Part shown: positions 23,334 through 31,199 of the stretch, piece after piece
Position numbering within the stretch: the stretch's first letter is position 1
How the letters are laid out: every line of letters begins with the position of its first letter
NCBI GenBank assembly: GCA_039027855.1
Contig: JBCCJI010000006.1
Location: 62,001 to 126,000 of the forward strand
DNA length: 64,000 nucleotides
Direction of reading: 5' to 3'
From: Thermohalobaculum sp039027855
GTDB lineage: Bacteria; Pseudomonadota; Alphaproteobacteria; Rhodobacterales; Rhodobacteraceae
Made by a program: the position numbers and the translations under genes
The notes under the pieces: model-generated
Seen by the model: only the letters and a program-made list of their open reading frames with translations
Told to the model about the DNA's origin: nothing
The model's database searches: none

Positions 23334-25886
23334 TCAGAACGGCACGTCGTCGGTGCCGTCAGCCGGGGCGGAGCTATCGCCGCCCGCGCGCCCGGCCTCG
23401 GTGACAAAAGAGGCTAGGACTTTCTTGGTGCCGGCTTTCTCGAAGGCGATGCCGAGCTTGTCGCCCTCGATCTGGGTGACGGCGCCGTAACCGAATTTCT
23501 GGTGGAACACCCGGGTGCCGATCTCAAAGCGGCTGACCGCCTCGGCATCCACGACCAGATTGCGCACCTCGCGTGGCTGGCTGATCTGGTGCTGCCCGCG
23601 TCGCTGAGCCAGGCGCCGCCAGCCTGGCGAATTGTAGGCATTGGCGTCGACCGCTTTGGCCTCCAGCGCCGAGGAGGACAGCGGGCCGGCATGCAGGCCC
23701 GATGCTGTGCCGGTCATCGGCGATGGGCCCGCGCCGCGCTCATGGCCGTAAAGGCCGGGCGGGGTCAGGACCTCGACATGGATTTCGGGCAGTTCGTCGA
23801 TGAAACGAGAGGGCAGGGCGGACTGCCAGCGGCCATACATCTGCCGATTGGCGACAAAGCTGATCGTCAGGTGCTCCTCGGCCCGGGTGGTGCCGACATA
23901 GGCGAGGCGGCGCTCCTCCTCGAGGCCCTTCACCCCGCTCTCGTCCATGGCGCGTTGGCTGGGGAAGAGGCCGTCCTCCCATCCGGGCAGGAACACCGCG
24001 GGGAACTCGAGACCCTTGGCGGCGTGCAGCGTCATGATCGACACCTTGGCCCCCGAGCCCTCGCTCTCGTTATCCATCACCAGCGAGACATGCTCGAGAA
24101 AGCCCTGCAGGTTCTCGAACTCCTCCAGGCTGCCAACGAGCTCCTTGAGGTTCTCCAGCCGTCCCGGCGCTTCGGCCGATTTGTCGGCCTGCCACATGGC
24201 GGTGTAACCGCTCTCGTCAAGGATCTTCTCGGCCAGGCGCACATGATCCATTCGAACCACGCCCTCACCGGTGGAGACCGCGCCCTGGGTGAAGCCATGC
24301 CAGATCTCGATCTGGTCGGTCAGCAGCTTCAGCGCCTTGGCAGCCTTGGCTGAGATCCCGTCGACCCCGCCGCGCCCGGCGATCCGAGCCGCCTCATAAA
24401 GCCCTACGCCATGCTCTCGCGCCAGACGCTGCAGTGCCTGTCCGGCCTTCTCGCCCACACCCCGTTTCGGCGTGTTCATGATCCGCTCGAACGCCAGCCC
24501 GTCCTCGGTGCTGACCGCGACGCGGAAATAGGCCATGGCGTCGCGGATCTCCATCCGCTCGTAGAAGCGCGGGCCGCCAATGACGCGGTAGGGCAGGCCG
24601 ATCTGCAGGAACCGGTCTTCGAAGGCGCGCATCTGGAACGACGCGCGGACGAGGATGGCGATGTCGTCGAGGTCGACGGGATCATGCCCGCGGGTGCCAC
24701 GTTGCAACGCCTCGATCTCGTCGCCGATCCAGCGGGCCTCTTCCTCACCGTCCCAGTGGCCGATCAGGCGGACCTTCTCGCCGCCCTCGGCCTCGGTCCA
24801 CAGCGTCTTACCGAGGCGGTCGCTATTGGCCGCGATCAGGCCCGAGGCAGCGCCCAGGATATGCGAGGTGGAGCGGTAGTTCTGCTCCAGCCGGATGACC
24901 TTGGCGCCTGGGAAGTGCTTCTCGAAGTTCAGGATGTTGGCGACCTCGGCCCCGCGCCAGCCGTAGATCGACTGATCGTCATCGCCCACGCAGCAGATGT
25001 TGCCACCCGTCACGGTGCCGCTGTCGTCCTTCTCGGCCTGCGCCAGATGGCGCAACCAGAGGTACTGCGCGACGTTGGTGTCCTGATACTCGTCCACCAG
25101 GACGAATTTGAAGCGGCGGCGATAGTCGGCCCGGATGTCGCCGTGGTTCTGGAAGATCGTGATCACGTGAAGGATCAAGTCGCCGAAATCGACGGCGTTC
25201 AGCGTCTGCAACCGCTCCTGGTACATGCGGTAAAGCTCGGCGCCGCGATTGTTGGCAAAGGACGCCTCGTCGGGCGGTACCTGTCCGGGGCCCAGCGCGC
25301 GGTTTTTCCAGCGGTCGAGCATCGACGCAAACATCCGCGCGGGCCAACGCTTGTCGTCGATGCCCTCGGCCGAGAGCAGTTGTTTGATCAGCCGGATCTG
25401 GTCGTCGGTGTCGAGGATCGTGAAGTTCTGCTTCAGGCCGACCAGTTCGGCATGGCGGCGCAGGATCTTGACGTTGATCGCGTGGAAGGTGCCGAGCCAG
25501 GGCATGCCCTCCATCGCCTCGCCCAATAGCCGCGCCGTGCGCTCGCGCATCTCGCGCGCGGCCTTGTTGGTGAAGGTCACGGCGAGCACCTGGCTTGGCC
25601 AAGCGCGGCGGGTGGCGACGATATGGGCGAGCCGCGTGGTCAGCGCCTTGGTCTTGCCCGTGCCGGCGCCGGCCAGCAGGAGCACCGGCCCCTCGATCGT
25701 CTCCACCGCCTCGCGCTGGGGCGGGTTCAGCCCATCGAGGTAGTCGGGCACCCGGGCCGGCCCGCGCGAGGCCACCGCCGCGGCGCTGGCGCGTTCAGAA
25801 AGGCTGCCGCGCGGTTGCCCTGGATCGGTGGACGCACCGGTTTCCCAGGCTTCGAAAGCGCTGTCGTTGTCGAAGGAACGGTTCAT
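23334..25886 (-). CDS. uvrD: UvrD/PcrA-family superfamily I DNA helicase
   Basis: An 850-residue 3'-5' helicase acting in nucleotide excision and mismatch repair. Motifs in order: LNPPQREAV, Walker A GAGTGKT (73-79), TFTNKAAREMRER, Walker B LVDEYQDTN, GDDDQSIYGWRGA, EQNYRST, VSIMTLHAAKGLEFPAVF and YVGTTRAEEHL. The C-terminal tail has FGYGAVTQIEGDKLGIAFE, the Tudor-like RNA-polymerase-binding module of UvrD/PcrA. Length is a little above the norm because of a Ser/Gln-rich N-terminus. Confidence 0.95.
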   Translation of the reverse strand: MNRSFDNDSAFEAWETGASTDPGQPRGSLSERASAAAVASRGPARVPDYLDGLNPPQREAVETIEGPVLLLAGAGTGKTKALTTRLAHIVATRRAWPSQVLAVTFTNKAAREMRERTARLLGEAMEGMPWLGTFHAINVKILRRHAELVGLKQNFTILDTDDQIRLIKQLLSAEGIDDKRWPARMFASMLDRWKNRALGPGQVPPDEASFANNRGAELYRMYQERLQTLNAVDFGDLILHVITIFQNHGDIRADYRRRFKFVLVDEYQDTNVAQYLWLRHLAQAEKDDSGTVTGGNICCVGDDDQSIYGWRGAEVANILNFEKHFPGAKVIRLEQNYRSTSHILGAASGLIAANSDRLGKTLWTEAEGGEKVRLIGHWDGEEEARWIGDEIEALQRGTRGHDPVDLDDIAILVRASFQMRAFEDRFLQIGLPYRVIGGPRFYERMEIRDAMAYFRVAVSTEDGLAFERIMNTPKRGVGEKAGQALQRLAREHGVGLYEAARIAGRGGVDGISAKAAKALKLLTDQIEIWHGFTQGAVSTGEGVVRMDHVRLAEKILDESGYTAMWQADKSAEAPGRLENLKELVGSLEEFENLQGFLEHVSLVMDNESEGSGAKVSIMTLHAAKGLEFPAVFLPGWEDGLFPSQRAMDESGVKGLEEERRLAYVGTTRAEEHLTISFVANRQMYGRWQSALPSRFIDELPEIHVEVLTPPGLYGHERGAGPSPMTGTASGLHAGPLSSSALEAKAVDANAYNSPGWRRLAQRRGQHQISQPREVRNLVVDAEAVSRFEIGTRVFHQKFGYGAVTQIEGDKLGIAFEKAGTKKVLASFVTEAGRAGGDSSAPADGTDDVPF

Positions 25887-26004
25887 GACGTGAAGTCTAG
25901 CGCCGGGATGAACCGGAGGAAAGGTTTTGTTCCTGCCCTGTTCACATCAGTGAAGAATTTCGCGCAGCACTCCGATGGAAGTGGTGCAAGGTCCCGATGC
26001 GGGA

Positions 26005-26310
26005 TCACCGGCTGGGAAAGGCGCCCCGCAAATCGCTGTCGCGCAGCACCTGAGAGCGACGGCGCCAATACCACGACACGGCATAGGCCATGGTGCAGAT
26101 GGTGGCGATCATGATCGCGACCGAGATCCCACTGACGCTGAGCGCCGTGCCAATGGGGTTGTGCTCGACCATCTGAGCATAACTTGCCGGGGCCACCGCC
26201 GAGAGACGCTGCCCCGGCATGGGCTTATCCATGAGCACCATCAGCAGCGCAGCACCCAGCATACACTGGATGGCCACAGCCGTAGTCAGCACTCTGATAA
26301 TCCGAAACAT
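26005..26310 (-). CDS. Small membrane protein with two predicted helices
   Basis: A 101-residue protein. Helix 1 covers IIRVLTTAVAIQCMLGAALLMV and helix 2 GTALSVSGISVAIMIATICTMAYAV (both given as segments of the chain); a polar loop lies between them, and the basic C-terminus YWRRRSQVLRD suggests a cytoplasmic tail. GGGAGA precedes the ATG by seven bases. No family recognised. It lies between uvrD and the divergent msrA. Confidence 0.6.
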   Translation of the reverse strand: MFRIIRVLTTAVAIQCMLGAALLMVLMDKPMPGQRLSAVAPASYAQMVEHNPIGTALSVSGISVAIMIATICTMAYAVSWYWRRRSQVLRDSDLRGAFPSR

Positions 26311-26542
26311 CCGACGCTCTCCCGACGACGCCTAGACGCTACCTAATGATCGCGACCGAGCATCGGCTGAAATGTGCCTTTTTGAGGTCGATATCGTTTC
26401 GAACTGGCCCGAATGCCCGCGTAGCGCGATTGTCTCAGCCTCTGTTTGCGTTTCCGGAACGTTCATGGCCTGCTCAACCGCCGCGTTGCATTTACCGCAC
26501 CGGCGACCGACATCTAGGGCGATATCGACAGGAGGTCACCCC

Positions 26543-27205
26543 ATGCTGTTCGGCTTGTTCAAGCCCGCGACGATCCCCGCCGCGCCCGATGCGCTGCCCG
26601 GCCGCGCCGAGCCCATCCCGACGGCCGAGACCCATTTCGTGAACGGCGCCCCGCTGAAAGGCCCGCACGCCGCCGGGAGCGAGACGGCGGTCTTTGCCAT
26701 GGGCTGTTTCTGGGGCGCGGAGCGGATGTTCTGGCAGTTGCCGGGCGTGATCGTCACCTATGTCGGCTATGCTGGCGGGCACACGCCCAATCCCACCTAT
26801 CGCGAGGTCTGTTCGGGACAGACCGGCCATACCGAGATCGTCGGGGTGGTGTTTGATCCGACCAAGATCGGCTTCGACGCGCTGCTGCGGACCTTTTGGG
26901 AAGGACACAACCCGACGCAGGGGATGCGTCAGGGCAACGATGTCGGCACGCAGTACCGATCGGCGATCTACACCACGACCAACGCGCAGGCCGAGGCGGC
27001 GGATGCCTCGCGCGCTGTTTTCCAGGAGCGGCTGAACGCCAGGGGATACGGCCCGATCACCACCGAGATCGCCTCGGCTGGAGAGATCTACTTCGCCGAG
27101 GATTACCATCAGCAGTACCTTGCCAAGAACCCGGGCGGGTATTGCGGGCTGGGGGGGACGGGGGTGAGCTGCCCCATCGGCACCGACCTCAACTCCGGCG
27201 CCTAA
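26543..27205 (+). CDS. msrA: Peptide-methionine (S)-S-oxide reductase
   Basis: Repairs methionine-S-sulfoxide in proteins and free methionine. The 220-residue protein has catalytic Cys55 in FAMGCFWGAE, then GYAGGHTPNPTYREVCSGQTGHTE, WEGHNPTQGMRQGNDVGTQYRS and EDYHQQYLAKNPGGYCGLGGTG with the resolving Cys. Start at the ATG six bases after AGGAGGT. The extra 40 N-terminal residues (PIPTAETHFVNG) are common in alphaproteobacterial MsrA. A perfect 12-bp hairpin follows. Confidence 0.97.
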   Translation: MLFGLFKPATIPAAPDALPGRAEPIPTAETHFVNGAPLKGPHAAGSETAVFAMGCFWGAERMFWQLPGVIVTYVGYAGGHTPNPTYREVCSGQTGHTEIVGVVFDPTKIGFDALLRTFWEGHNPTQGMRQGNDVGTQYRSAIYTTTNAQAEAADASRAVFQERLNARGYGPITTEIASAGEIYFAEDYHQQYLAKNPGGYCGLGGTGVSCPIGTDLNSGA

Positions 27206-27215
27206 GTCGCGGGCC

Positions 27216-27251
27216 CAGCCGGCGCCGCCCTTGCGGTCACGGCGCCGGCTG
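27216..27251 (+). terminator. Perfect 12-bp hairpin after msrA
   Basis: Arms CAGCCGGCGCCG and CGGCGCCGGCTG flank a 12-base loop, starting 11 bp after the msrA stop. An A-rich patch follows rather than a T-run, so termination efficiency is uncertain. Confidence 0.5.
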
Positions 27252-27318
27252 CCCAAAAGGCTGGGGCACCCCAACCCTGTCCTGCCAGCCCGCGGGACCA
27301 GCTGCCGATGATCCGCCC

Positions 27319-28203
27319 ATGACGACCTGGACCACGCTGACCACCCTGGCGACCGAGGCTCAGGCCCAGGCGCTCGCCGCGCTGATGGAAGAGCTGCTCG
27401 ACCCTGCGCCGAGCGGGATCGGCTGTTTCGAGATCGAGGACGACAGCGGCCGCTGGGAAGTCGGCGGCTATTTTCTGGCAAAACCCGACGAGGCGGCGCT
27501 GGCGGTGCTGGCCGCGATGCACGAGGCGCGGCCCTTCGTTGTCTCGAAGCTCGACGACCGCGACTGGGTGGCCAAGGTGCAGCGCGAGCTGCATCCGATC
27601 CATGCCGGGCGTTTCACGGTGCACGGGGCGCATGATCGGGCCAGCGTACCGACCCATCGCGTCTCGCTGATGATCGAGGCGGCGATGGCCTTCGGGACGG
27701 GGCACCACGCCTCGACCCAGGGCTGTCTCTGGCTGATGGACGATCTCGCGCGGCGTGGCTGGCCGGCGGGGCAGGGGCCGAGCCGGGCGGCGGATATCGG
27801 CTCGGGCACCGGGGTGCTGGCGATCGCGGCGGCGAAGGTCTGGCGCGCGCGGGTCGTCGCCAGCGATATCGATCCCATCGCCGTCGCCACGACCCGTGCC
27901 AATGTGGCCGTGAACGGCGTCGCCTCGCTGGTGCAGACGATTGAGGCGACCGGCTTCCGCCACCCAGTGATCCGCCGCGAGGCGCCCTATGACCTGGTGC
28001 TTGCCAATATCCTTGCCCGGCCGGTGCGGCGCATGGCGCCCGACATGGCGCGGCATTTGCGCCTGGGTGGCTATGCCGTGTTGTCGGGCCTGTTGACCAC
28101 GCAGGCGCCAGCGGTCTGGGCGAGCTTTGCCGCGCATGGGTTTGTTCGGGTGACCGAACGGCGCATCGGCGCCTGGAGCGCGCTGCTGTTGAGGTGCTCC
28201 TGA
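27319..28203 (+). CDS. prmA: Ribosomal protein L11 methyltransferase
   Basis: A 294-residue SAM methyltransferase that trimethylates ribosomal protein L11. Motifs: MAFGTGHHASTQGCL, SAM motif I AADIGSGTGVLAIAA, ASDIDPIAVATTRANVAVNG, and the NPPY-equivalent YDLVLANILARPV. Start at the ATG (27319), which gives the usual N-terminal substrate-binding domain beginning MTTWTTLTTLAT. Same direction as msrA, 113 bp apart and separated by a hairpin. Confidence 0.93.
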   Translation: MTTWTTLTTLATEAQAQALAALMEELLDPAPSGIGCFEIEDDSGRWEVGGYFLAKPDEAALAVLAAMHEARPFVVSKLDDRDWVAKVQRELHPIHAGRFTVHGAHDRASVPTHRVSLMIEAAMAFGTGHHASTQGCLWLMDDLARRGWPAGQGPSRAADIGSGTGVLAIAAAKVWRARVVASDIDPIAVATTRANVAVNGVASLVQTIEATGFRHPVIRREAPYDLVLANILARPVRRMAPDMARHLRLGGYAVLSGLLTTQAPAVWASFAAHGFVRVTERRIGAWSALLLRCS

Positions 28204-28212
28204 GACGCAAAA

Positions 28213-28237
28213 CGCCGCCGGCGTGTCGCCGACGGCG
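28213..28237. terminator. Hairpin between convergent prmA and DUF1127 genes
   Basis: An 11-bp stem with one mismatch (CGCCGCCGGCG against CGCCGACGGCG) around a TGT loop, 10 bp after the prmA stop. No T-run. Confidence 0.5.
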
Positions 28238-28297
28238 CGCGGTCTGAGGGCCTTCGAAAGCGGGCGACCCGAAGCGGGCAGCCGAGCTGTCCTGGGT

Positions 28298-28510
28298 TCA
28301 GAAGCCCTTTTCCATCGACATAGCGATATCGGCGCGGGTGAGGCCGATGTCCTCGAGCTGGCGGTCGTTGAGCGCGTTCAGCGTGCGCAGGGTACGCTGC
28401 CGGCTGATCCGCGCCACGAGGTTCTCGCGCAGGACGGTGACCGCCTTGACGATGCGGTGAATGGTGATAGCGCCGAGCGGGAGCTCGGGCGAGACGCGGG
28501 TGACGTCCAT
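28298..28510 (-). CDS. DUF1127 (YjiS-like) small protein
   Basis: A 70-residue, Arg-rich protein ending in RTLRTLNALNDRQLEDIGLTRADI, the DUF1127 signature (L..L.D..L.DIGL.R.DI). In other alphaproteobacteria such proteins help regulate phosphate or RNA metabolism and bind RNA; the role here is not known. Start at the ATG preceded by AGGAGAGCGACC. Divergent from ruvC with about 260 bp between starts. Confidence 0.88.
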   Translation of the reverse strand: MDVTRVSPELPLGAITIHRIVKAVTVLRENLVARISRQRTLRTLNALNDRQLEDIGLTRADIAMSMEKGF

Positions 28511-28774
28511 GGTCGCTCTCCTGTGTTTTAAGGTGGTCTCGGCTGTGCCGGATGAGCGAGAATTGGGTTGCGGAAAGCAGTGGGACAAATGCCATAAATG
28601 CATGGGAGACATGCAGTATCTGCCCAATTTTTAACCTGTCGCAGATCCGTCAGTCTGCTGCGCATATGCGACGGATCCGGCCCTATGGTCGCCAGCGACG
28701 CCTTCCTGGCGTTCGCGTTTCGTGCTAATCATGACGGCAACAGGGCGAAATAGCCCGTCGAGGGGACAGAGAGC

Positions 28775-29278
28775 ATGCGGGTGATCGGCTTCGATCCCGG
28801 CCTTCAGCGAACCGGCTGGGGTGTCGTTCGGCTGCAGGGCACCCGACTCGCCCATGTGGCTAACGGTGTTTGCAATTCCGGCACGGGTAGTCTGGCCGAG
28901 CGTCTCTGCCGGCTCCATGCGGCGCTCGCGGCCATCGTTGCCGAGCATGCGCCGGACGTCGCGGCGGTCGAGCATACCTTCGTCAACAAGGATGCGGCCG
29001 GCACGCTGAAGCTCGGCCAGGCGCGGGCGATGGCGCTGCTCGCCCCGGCGCAGGCGGGGCTGGAGGTGGCCGAATATGCGCCGAATGCTGTCAAGAAGGC
29101 CGTGGTCGGGGTGGGTCACGCGCAGAAGGACCAGGTGGCCCATATGATCGCCCGATTGCTGCCCGGCGCCGTCATCGCAGGACCTGATTCGGCCGATGCG
29201 CTCGCCGTCGCCATCTGCCACGCTTGGAGCGCCGGAACAGGCCAGCGCCTGGCTGCGGCCGTGGCGGCGGGGCGGTGA
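28775..29278 (+). CDS. ruvC: Holliday junction resolvase RuvC
   Basis: Dimeric endonuclease cutting Holliday junctions. The 167-residue protein has the first catalytic Asp in VIGFDPGLQRTGWG, the second acidic residue in VAAVEHTFVNKDAAGTLKLGQARA, and the late acidic cluster GPDSADALAVAICHAW. First gene of ruvC-ruvA-ruvB, with ruvA 61 bp downstream. ATG preceded by GAGGGGACAGAGAGC. Confidence 0.96.
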   Translation: MRVIGFDPGLQRTGWGVVRLQGTRLAHVANGVCNSGTGSLAERLCRLHAALAAIVAEHAPDVAAVEHTFVNKDAAGTLKLGQARAMALLAPAQAGLEVAEYAPNAVKKAVVGVGHAQKDQVAHMIARLLPGAVIAGPDSADALAVAICHAWSAGTGQRLAAAVAAGR

Positions 29279-29339
29279 GGCGGATGGGCGTGTATCCCTT
29301 ACCCCACACCGTTCGGATGCCGTCACGCGCGGTGCGCCG

Positions 29340-30023
29340 ATGATCGGCCGGCTTTCGGGCGTCGTCGATCTGGTGGCCGAGGATCACGTGCTGCTCGATG
29401 TGCGCGGGGTTGGCTACATCGTGTTCTGCCCCGCGCCGACCCTGGCGCGGCTGGCGCCCGGCGAGCCGGCGGCGCTGTACACCGACCTCGTGGTGCGCGA
29501 GGACCTGATGCAGCTCTTCGGCTTCACCAGCCCGCTTGAGCGTGAGTGGCACCGCCTGCTGACCTCGGTGCAGGGCGTGGGGGCCAAGGTGTCGCTGGCG
29601 ATCCTGGCGACGCTGGGGGCCGAGGGGGTAGGCCGAGCGCTGGCGCTACAGGATGCGGCGGCGGTGAAGCGGGCGCCGGGTGTCGGGCCGAAACTGGCGC
29701 AGCGGGTGGTCAATGAGCTGAAGGGCAAGGCGCCCGATGTCCTCGCTCGCACGCCTCGCTCTGCGAGCTCGGCACCGCCCGAGCCCGGGCCCGCGGCGCC
29801 CAACCAAACAGCCACCGTGATCGTCGAGACGGCGCTGACCGCGGTGGAAGCTGATGCCATCGCCGATGCTCTCTCGGCGCTGGTTAACTTGGGTTACGAC
29901 CGGGTCGCGGCCCATGCCGCCATCGCCTCGGTATCGCGCGAGGTTGACGGTACCGCCGCCCTGATCAAGGCCGCGTTGCGGGCGCTGGACGAGACGGCGC
30001 GGACGGGCGAGGGTCGCGCATGA
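29340..30023 (+). CDS. ruvA: Holliday junction DNA helicase subunit RuvA
   Basis: A 227-residue tetrameric junction-binding protein. Domain I starts MIGRLSGVVDLV; the two helix-hairpin-helix motifs are LTSVQGVGAKVSLAIL and KRAPGVGPKLAQRVVNELKGK; domain III (ALSALVNLGYDRVAAHAAIA) contacts RuvB. A Pro/Ala linker joins domains II and III. An upstream in-frame start would extend it into ruvC; the ATG at 29340 fits the family exactly. Its stop overlaps the ruvB start (ATGA). Confidence 0.96.
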   Translation: MIGRLSGVVDLVAEDHVLLDVRGVGYIVFCPAPTLARLAPGEPAALYTDLVVREDLMQLFGFTSPLEREWHRLLTSVQGVGAKVSLAILATLGAEGVGRALALQDAAAVKRAPGVGPKLAQRVVNELKGKAPDVLARTPRSASSAPPEPGPAAPNQTATVIVETALTAVEADAIADALSALVNLGYDRVAAHAAIASVSREVDGTAALIKAALRALDETARTGEGRA

Positions 30024-31093
30024 CGCAGCCGGCGCCCGACATGCCCGATCCCGACATGCCCGATCCCGACATGCCCGATCCCGTCCTCCGCGATGCCGAG
30101 CGGCCCGAGGATGCCGCCGCCCGGGCGCTCCGCCCCGAGCGACTGTCCGATTTCACCGGCCAGGCCGCCGCCCGCGCCAATCTGGAGGTGTTCATCGAAG
30201 CCGCCCGCCTGCGGGGCGAGGCGATGGATCACCTGCTGCTCTACGGGCCGCCCGGTCTCGGCAAGACCACGCTCGCGCAGATCGTCGCGCGCGAGCTTGG
30301 CGTGAATTTCCGCCTGACATCCGGCCCGGTGCTGGCCAAGCCTGGCGACCTCGCCGCGGTGCTCACCAATCTCGAGGCGCGCGATGTCCTCTTCATCGAC
30401 GAGATCCACCGCCTCAGCCCGGTCGTCGAGGAGATCCTGTACCCCGCCATGGAGGATTTCGAGCTCGATCTTGTGATCGGCGAGGGGCCGGCGGCACGCA
30501 CCGTGCGCATCGACCTCGCGCCCTTCACGCTGATCGGGGCGACCACGCGGCTGGGTCTGCTCACCACGCCGCTCCGCGACCGGTTCGGCATCCCGACACG
30601 GCTCGAGTTCTACAGCGACGCCGAGCTGGCGCTGATCGTCGCTCGGGCGGCGGGCTTGATGGGCCTCGATGCGCATGAGGACGGCGTGGCCGAGATCGCG
30701 CGCCGCGCCCGCGGCACGCCGCGCATCGCCGGCCGTCTGCTTCGCCGGGTGGCCGATTTCGCGCTGGTCGAGACGGATGGCCGCCTCGACCGCGCGCTCG
30801 CCGACCGGGCGCTGGCGCGGTTGGGGGTGGATCAGCGCGGCCTCGACGGCGCCGACCGGCGCTATCTGGGCGCGGTGGCCGAGCATTACGGCGGCGGCCC
30901 GGTGGGGATCGAGACCATGGCCGCGGTCCTCTCCGAGGCGCGTGATGCGATCGAGGAGGTGATCGAGCCCTTTCTCATGCAGGCAGGCCTCGTCGCCCGC
31001 ACCCCACGCGGCCGCGTCCTGACCGACGCCGCCTGGCGCCATCTGGGGCTGGAGCGGCCGAAGCGCACGCAGGACGACCTGTTCGAGGGCTGA
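30020..31093 (+). CDS. ruvB: Holliday junction DNA helicase motor RuvB, repeated N-terminus
   Basis: A 357-residue AAA+ motor driving branch migration. Walker A GPPGLGKTTLAQ, Walker B VLFIDEIHRL, sensor 1 LIGATTRLGLLTTPLRDRFG and the Arg finger context are all present, ending with the winged helix PFLMQAGLVARTPRGR. The first 22 residues are unusual: three DMPDP units made by a 15-bp tandem repeat (about 30038-30082). Overlaps ruvA by ATGA, indicating coupled translation. Confidence 0.97.
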   Translation: MTQPAPDMPDPDMPDPDMPDPVLRDAERPEDAAARALRPERLSDFTGQAAARANLEVFIEAARLRGEAMDHLLLYGPPGLGKTTLAQIVARELGVNFRLTSGPVLAKPGDLAAVLTNLEARDVLFIDEIHRLSPVVEEILYPAMEDFELDLVIGEGPAARTVRIDLAPFTLIGATTRLGLLTTPLRDRFGIPTRLEFYSDAELALIVARAAGLMGLDAHEDGVAEIARRARGTPRIAGRLLRRVADFALVETDGRLDRALADRALARLGVDQRGLDGADRRYLGAVAEHYGGGPVGIETMAAVLSEARDAIEEVIEPFLMQAGLVARTPRGRVLTDAAWRHLGLERPKRTQDDLFEG

Positions 31094-31199
31094 GCGATCG
31101 GGCAGGATGCGCCCATTGGCATGACGACCCCCTTGGCCCGCGATGACCCCGACCACCTCTGCCGAGCAGTAAGTCCTGAACGAACTCGCCACCGGCGAG

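Noticed and set aside
27216..27251. Hairpin after msrA as a copy of the dispersed repeat
   Set aside because: It is a simple palindrome; it shares neither the head sequence nor the tail stem of the repeat family.
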